DNA of 64,000 bases from Clostridiales bacterium. Lineage in GTDB: Bacteria; Bacillota; Clostridia; Lachnospirales; Lachnospiraceae. The stretch spans positions 1-64,000 of the forward strand of contig JAJPZY010000033.1 in the NCBI GenBank assembly GCA_021204085.1, read 5' to 3'. The translations under genes were made by a program, and so were the position numbers. Positions 58,808 to 64,000 of this stretch are shown piece after piece (positions within the stretch are counted from its first letter, which is position 1; each line of letters begins with the position of its first letter). A model generated the notes under the pieces. That model was not told the DNA's origin, made no database searches, and saw only the letters and a program-made list of their open reading frames with translations.

Positions 58808-59424
58808 GAATTGCCGTGATGGTTTCCGGAGGCGGAACGAATCTGCAGGCGATCATCGACAGCATTGCGGATGGCAGAATCACCAACACGGAGATTGTGA
58901 CGGTGATCAGCAATAATAAATCTGCTTATGCACTGGAGCGTGCGGCTGCGGCCGGTATTCCGGGTCAGTGTATTTCCCCGAAGGATTATGAGACCAGAGA
59001 GGCGTTTGACGAGGCGCTGCTTGCGGCGGTGGATGCGGCGAATGTCGACCTCATTGTGCTGGCAGGATTTCTGGTGGTGATTCCGGAAAAAATGATTGCG
59101 AAATACCGCAACCGGATTATCAATATTCATCCATCCCTGATTCCGTCGTTTTGCGGAACAGGATATTACGGTCTGAAGGTACACGAGGGCGTTCTTGCCC
59201 GCGGAGTGAAAGTCACCGGGGCGACCTGCCACTTTGTGGATGAGGGGACCGACACCGGACCGATTATCTTACAGAAAGCGGTGGAGGTAAAAGAAGGGGA
59301 TACCCCGAAGGTGCTTCAGCAGCGTGTGATGGAGGAAGCCGAGTGGATTATTATGCCGAAGGCGATCGACCTGATTGCGAACGGGCGCGTGTCGGTCGTT
59401 GACGGGTTGGTACATATACGATGA
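58801..59424 (+). CDS. purN: Phosphoribosylglycinamide formyltransferase
   Basis: [46 protein letters not shown]. Confidence 0.96.
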   Translation: MLRIAVMVSGGGTNLQAIIDSIADGRITNTEIVTVISNNKSAYALERAAAAGIPGQCISPKDYETREAFDEALLAAVDAANVDLIVLAGFLVVIPEKMIAKYRNRIINIHPSLIPSFCGTGYYGLKVHEGVLARGVKVTGATCHFVDEGTDTGPIILQKAVEVKEGDTPKVLQQRVMEEAEWIIMPKAIDLIANGRVSVVDGLVHIR

Positions 59425-59566
59425 GCAGTGATTGCGAGATAAGCAAGATAGGAAATCTGTGATTTCCGTGATCGCGCTTATACATAGTAGTTCGTAAGAA
59501 CGAAGCAATCAGCTTTTATCGATGGTGAATAGAGAATCAACAGAAACATTTCAAGGAGGATTTGTG

Positions 59567-60841
59567 ATGAAGGTTTTAATCGTAGGAAGCGGCGGACGTG
59601 AGCATGCCATCGCCATGAGCGTGGCAAAGAGCAGCCGTGTGGATGAGATTTACTGTGCGCCGGGCAATGCAGGCATCGGACAGATTGCCGAGTGCGTTCC
59701 CATTGGTGCGATGGAGTTTGAAAAGCTGGTGGCCTTTGCAAAGGAAAAAGCCATCGACCTGACGATCATCGGCATGGACGATCCGCTGGTAGGCGGTGTT
59801 GTGGATGCTTTTGAGGCGGAAGGGCTTCGTGTCTTCGGCCCGAATAAAGCAGCCGCGATTCTGGAAGGGTCTAAGGCATTTTCCAAGGATCTGATGAAAA
59901 AATACAATATTCCCACAGCGGCGTATGAGAACTTTGATAATCCGGAGGATGCGCTTGCATATCTGGAGACTGCGAAGATGCCAATCGTGCTGAAGGCGGA
60001 CGGTCTGGCGCTTGGCAAGGGCGTGCTGATCTGCAATACACTGAAGGAGGCAAAAGCCGGCGTGCAGGAGATTATGCTGGATAAGAAGTTCGGCTCCGCC
60101 GGCAACCAGATGGTCGTCGAGGAGTTTATGACGGGCCGTGAGGTGTCGGTTCTCTCCTATGTGGACGGAAAGACCATCAAGATCATGTCCTCCGCGCAGG
60201 ATCACAAGCGCGCGAAGGACGGCGATCAGGGACTGAATACCGGCGGTATGGGTACGTTTTCCCCCAGCCCGTTCTATACGAAGGAAGTCGATGATTTCTG
60301 TGAAAAATACATCTTCCAGCCAACGGTGGACGCAATGGCAGCAGAGGGACGGCCGTTTAAGGGCATCATTTTCTTCGGTTTGATGCTGACCGAGGACGGG
60401 CCGAAGGTACTGGAGTACAACGCCCGTTTCGGCGACCCGGAGGCGCAGGTGGTTCTGCCGCGAATGAAGAATGATATCATTGAAGTGATGGAAGCCTGCA
60501 TCGACGGTACCCTGGATCAGATTGATCTGCAGTTCGAGGATAACGCGGCGGTTTGCGTGGTGCTTGCCAGCGACGGCTATCCGGTTTCTTATCAGAAAGG
60601 CTTTGAAATCAAAGGTCTGGAGAATTTTGCGGATAAAGACGGATATTATTGCTTCCATGCCGGCAGCAAGCTGAATGACGAGGGAAAGATCGTGACCAAC
60701 GGCGGCCGGGTGCTCGGTGTTACGGCGAAAGGGGCTGATTTAAAAGAGGCCCGCGCCAACGCTTATAAGGCGACAGAGTGGATTGACTTTGAGAATAAAT
60801 ACATGCGCCATGATATCGGAAAGGCGATTGATGAGGCATGA
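59567..60841 (+). CDS. purD: Phosphoribosylamine-glycine ligase
   Basis: MKVLIVGSGGREHAIAMSVAKS; KADGLALGKGVLIC; LEYNARFGDPEAQ. Confidence 0.96.
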   Translation: MKVLIVGSGGREHAIAMSVAKSSRVDEIYCAPGNAGIGQIAECVPIGAMEFEKLVAFAKEKAIDLTIIGMDDPLVGGVVDAFEAEGLRVFGPNKAAAILEGSKAFSKDLMKKYNIPTAAYENFDNPEDALAYLETAKMPIVLKADGLALGKGVLICNTLKEAKAGVQEIMLDKKFGSAGNQMVVEEFMTGREVSVLSYVDGKTIKIMSSAQDHKRAKDGDQGLNTGGMGTFSPSPFYTKEVDDFCEKYIFQPTVDAMAAEGRPFKGIIFFGLMLTEDGPKVLEYNARFGDPEAQVVLPRMKNDIIEVMEACIDGTLDQIDLQFEDNAAVCVVLASDGYPVSYQKGFEIKGLENFADKDGYYCFHAGSKLNDEGKIVTNGGRVLGVTAKGADLKEARANAYKATEWIDFENKYMRHDIGKAIDEA

Positions 60842-60918
60842 GCGGCCGGCATTATGCGGGGTTTCCGGTGATGCTGCGTGGAATGAGATCGTAAGGTTTT
60901 TCGTGGAGTGAATTAGTT

Positions 60919-61542
60919 ATGAAGAGAGCAGTGATCTTTGATATGGACGGAACCCTCTGGGATTCCGTGGATAACATCGTAATTTCATGGAATCAGGCGC
61001 TGCCTAAAATCGGCATAAAGGATTTGGTTATCACCAGAGAGCAACTTCTCGGGCTTATGGGCAAGACTATGGACAAGTTTGCCGAGGCATTATTCCCTCA
61101 GTACCCACAGAAAAAAGGAATGGAACTGTTTCACGTTCTGGAGCTGGCGGAGAATGAATATCTCCGTCAGCACGGGGCTGTTTTGCTGGGCGACGTGGAG
61201 GCAGTTTTTCGCAGGCTGCATGACCAGGGATGCGGCGTCTGCATCGTGAGTAACTGTCAGGCCGGATACATCGAAGCGTTTCTGGCGCATTATCATCTGG
61301 ATGATCTGGTGGATGATCTGGAGTGTTATGGCAATACCGGGTGCGGAAAGGTGGACAACCTGAAAGCGGTTATCGCTCGTCAGGGACTGGAAAAATACTG
61401 GTATCTGGGCGACACGCAGGGAGATTACGACGCCTGCGCGGAGGCAGGGGTGCCTTTTATCTGGGCATCTTACGGGTTTGGAACGGTAGAAGCAAAAGTG
61501 CCGCAGGCGGATTCACTGGAGGAGATTCTGCAGATAGTGTAA
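60919..61542 (+). CDS. HAD family hydrolase (phosphoglycolate phosphatase-like)
   Basis: VIFDMDGTLWDSVDN; CIVSNCQAGYIEAFL; WYLGDTQGDYDACAEAG. Confidence 0.92.
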   Translation: MKRAVIFDMDGTLWDSVDNIVISWNQALPKIGIKDLVITREQLLGLMGKTMDKFAEALFPQYPQKKGMELFHVLELAENEYLRQHGAVLLGDVEAVFRRLHDQGCGVCIVSNCQAGYIEAFLAHYHLDDLVDDLECYGNTGCGKVDNLKAVIARQGLEKYWYLGDTQGDYDACAEAGVPFIWASYGFGTVEAKVPQADSLEEILQIV

Positions 61543-61669
61543 GAGTATCATCATCTGTAAGGGCTTTTGTCCCCTACATTTGATGATACCAGGGTCAAAA
61601 TAAGAAAAGAATTCTCTGATTTCTGTGATCAAACTTATGCGCAGCAGGTCATGAATGGAGCGTGCTATG

Positions 61670-62041
61670 AATTTTGCCACCGACGAATATGTAAAACATA
61701 ATGGAGATAATCTGTGGGATTTTGAAGTTTTGGATGGTTGTGATTTTATCAATGTAAATCACATACATCCGCTGAAACAGCGTGATATCGCGGCCCTGAC
61801 GCGTATTCTGAGTTATGATGCGCATATACGGGAAGCGATTGTTTTTGGCAGTTCCGTGAGATTTGACTGCAATTCTGCCAGCGATCTGGACGTGTTGGTT
61901 GTTCGTGATGATGATAAAATGAGGATCGATGCTCCGGTGGATGAGATTTGCAGTGAAATGGATGTTGTTTTTGCGTCTCATATGGGAGACAGACTGAGAG
62001 ATGAGATTGCCCGTACGGGTGTTCCTGTTTACAGGAGGTAA
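61670..62041 (+). CDS. MNT-type nucleotidyltransferase domain protein
   Basis: IVFGSSVRFDCNSASDLDVLVV matches GSx10DxD. Confidence 0.85.
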   Translation, partial: NFATDEYVKHNGDNLWDFEVLDGCDFINVNHIHPLKQRDIAALTRILSYDAHIREAIVFGSSVRFDCNSASDLDVLVVRDDDKMRIDAPVDEICSEMDVVFASHMGDRLRDEIARTGVPVYRR

Positions 62042-62047
62042 CTGATT

Positions 62048-62245
62048 ATGTGCGATATCCGTTATTTTAAATCTGCTTACCATAACTATGAGGTTGCGGA
62101 AAAACTGATGCAGTATTATAAGAGCGATAAATTGTATTTAAATGATGTCGCTTATAATCTGCAGCAGTGTATTGAAAAAACATTGAAGGCTTTTTCAGAG
62201 TGCAAGGGAATTACTGTTCCGCATCTTTCGAAAACGACTGACTGA
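62048..62245 (+). pseudogene. Truncated HEPN domain protein
   Basis: YHNYEVAEKLMQYY...VAYNLQQCIEKTLKAFSECKGITVPHLSKTTD* has only the N-terminal half of a HEPN-like domain. Confidence 0.6.
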
Positions 62246-62330
62246 AATTCATTAGTGATAAACCGGAGCCGGAAGTTGCTTTTCTTGTTTATCAGGTATG
62301 GGGAATGTATAAAAATAAAGTTTCCATGCC

Positions 62331-62359
62331 TTGACAATTCCGAGATTCTTGTTTATGAT
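62331..62359 (+). promoter_or_regulatory. Promoter of the valS T-box transcript
   Basis: TTGACA, 17-nt spacer, TATGAT. Confidence 0.75.
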
Positions 62360-62365
62360 GTTTTC

Positions 62366-62697
62366 GTTGTCAAAGGTTAAGACAAAGAAGAGTACGTATC
62401 TGCAGCGGCAGCAGAGAGGATGGCTCAGAGGCTGAAAAGCCGTCCGGCAGGCGGGATGCGGAAGTGACTTTGGAACCGGATCTCTGAAAGCAATCAGTAG
62501 GAGATTCCGTCTCATCCCCGTTAACGGATGAAAGAGATTTCGATATCTTTCCGGAAAAAGGTAAAGCAGTTCACAGCTGTTGCCCGGGCGTTGAAATACG
62601 ATTGCAAGGATTATTTTATGACAGGATATCGAAAAACGAAGGTGGTACCGCGAACAGTTTCGCCCTTCACATGCGTAAGCATGTGGAGGGTTTTTTT
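62366..62697 (+). promoter_or_regulatory. T-box leader upstream of valS
   Basis: Stem I-like agagagg...ggatctct, T-box aaggtggtaccgcg (62639-62652), terminator cgcccttcacatgcgtaagcatgtggagggTTTTTTT. Confidence 0.9.
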
Positions 62698-62853
62698 GTA
62701 TCATAGGAAAGACCTTGCTTTTGTAAATTGTTAAAGTGCGTGATTTCCTATGATATAAAAACACTCCGTGAGGATGCGCAGCTCGCGGATAGGAAGTTTT
62801 TGCTGCGCAACCGCTCGCGCGCGAAGTGTCGCAGGGCGACACTTTATTTTTTT
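62697..62853. repeat. Intergenic repeat, copy B (short form)
   Basis: 12-bp IR tatcataggaaa/tttcctatgata, same internal arms and same terminal hairpin as 24756-24961. Confidence 0.9.
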
Positions 62854-62880
62854 ACATCGAAGATGAAAAGGAGACGATTA

Positions 62881-64000
62881 TGAAAGAATTAGCCAAGACC
62901 TACGATCCGAAAGGGATTGAAGACCGACTCTATAAAAAATGGGAGGACAACGGTTATTTCCACGCAAAAGTGGATCCCGATAAAAAGCCGTTTACCATCG
63001 TGATGCCGCCGCCGAATATCACCGGGCAGCTGCACATGGGGCACGCGCTGGACAATACGCTGCAGGATATCCTGATCCGGTATAAGAGAATGCAGGGATA
63101 TTCCGCACTGTGGCAGCCCGGAACAGACCATGCGGCGATCGCCACGGAAGTGAAGGTGATCGCCAGCCTGAAGGAAAAGGGAATCGACAAGGCGGATCTG
63201 ACGCGGGAAGAGTTTTTAAAGTATGCCTGGGAGTGGAAGGATGAGTACGGCGGACGGATTGTGCGCCAGTTAAAGAAGATGGGTTCTTCGGCCGACTGGG
63301 AGCGCGAGCGGTTTACAATGGATGAGGGCTGCTCCGATGCGGTAAAGGAGACGTTTGTCCGCCTGTTTGATAAGGGATATATTTACAAGGGTTCCCGCAT
63401 CATCAACTGGTGCCCGGTCTGCAAGACGTCCATCTCCGATGCGGAGGTGGAGCATGTGGAGCAGGCGGGCCATTTCTGGCACATCAAATACCCGATCATC
63501 GGAGAGGAAGGCCGCTATGTGGAGATTGCCACCACCCGTCCGGAGACGATGCTCGGCGATACCGCTGTAGCCGTCAACCCGGAGGATGAGCGGTATCAGG
63601 ATATCATCGGTAAGATGCTTCTGCTTCCGATTGTGAACCGGGAGATTCCGGTCATCGCCGACCCTTATGTGGACAAGGAGTTCGGAACCGGCTGCGTGAA
63701 AATCACACCGGCGCACGATCCGAACGATTTTGAGGTAGGCAAGCGTCACAATCTGGAAGAGATCAATATCTTAAATGACGACGCGACGATTAACGCGAAC
63801 GGTGGCATCTATGAGGGCATGGACCGCTACGAAGCCCGCAAGGCAATCGTGGAAAAGCTGGATGAGATGGGACTTCTTGTGAAAGTCGTGGACCATGTTC
63901 ACAATGTCGGAACCCATGACCGATGCAAGACCACGGTGGAGCCCATGATCAAGCCGCAGTGGTTTGTGAAAATGGACGAGATGGCGAAGCCGGCCATCGA
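62881..64000 (+). CDS. valS: Valyl-tRNA synthetase, truncated by window end
   Basis: [49 protein letters not shown]; open to the window edge so absent from the ORF list. Confidence 0.95.

Noticed and set aside
59576-60658. 360-aa minus-strand ORF opposite purD
   Set aside because: Antisense shadow of purD
62252-62842. 196-aa minus-strand ORF across the valS leader
   Set aside because: Spans the T-box and the intergenic repeat; similarity to ORF 24755-25018 is due only to the shared repeat

Overview
64 kb window from a Firmicutes genome, most likely Lachnospiraceae (judged from gene content and signal style, not tested). It opens with the apparent 3' end of a 23S rRNA and a tRNA-Asn. The centrepiece (about 6.6-24.7 kb) is a rhamnose/fucose-type glycyl-radical-enzyme microcompartment locus: rhaB, rhaD, a B12-independent propanediol dehydratase-like GRE with activase, seven shell proteins, PduV/EutP, FucA-like aldolase, PduP-like aldehyde dehydrogenase, zinc-type alcohol dehydrogenase, PduL, PduS and a DeoR regulator. 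It ends with three less expected genes: a ParA/McdA-like ATPase, an overlapping small Ala/Lys/Glu-rich protein (McdB-like candidate) and mtnA. The rest is mostly housekeeping: thiC, guaB, glnA-ANTAR, pyrC/F/K/D/E, purE/M/N/D, valS with a T-box leader, ABC and MATE transporters and a metal P-ATPase. Accessory items include a VOC-MDR-beta-helix cluster, two MNT/HEPN pairs (one decayed), a frameshifted DUF4160/DUF2442 pair and a two-copy intergenic repeat that follows terminators in both places. All calls come from reading the sequence and supplied ORFs; no searches or folding were run.
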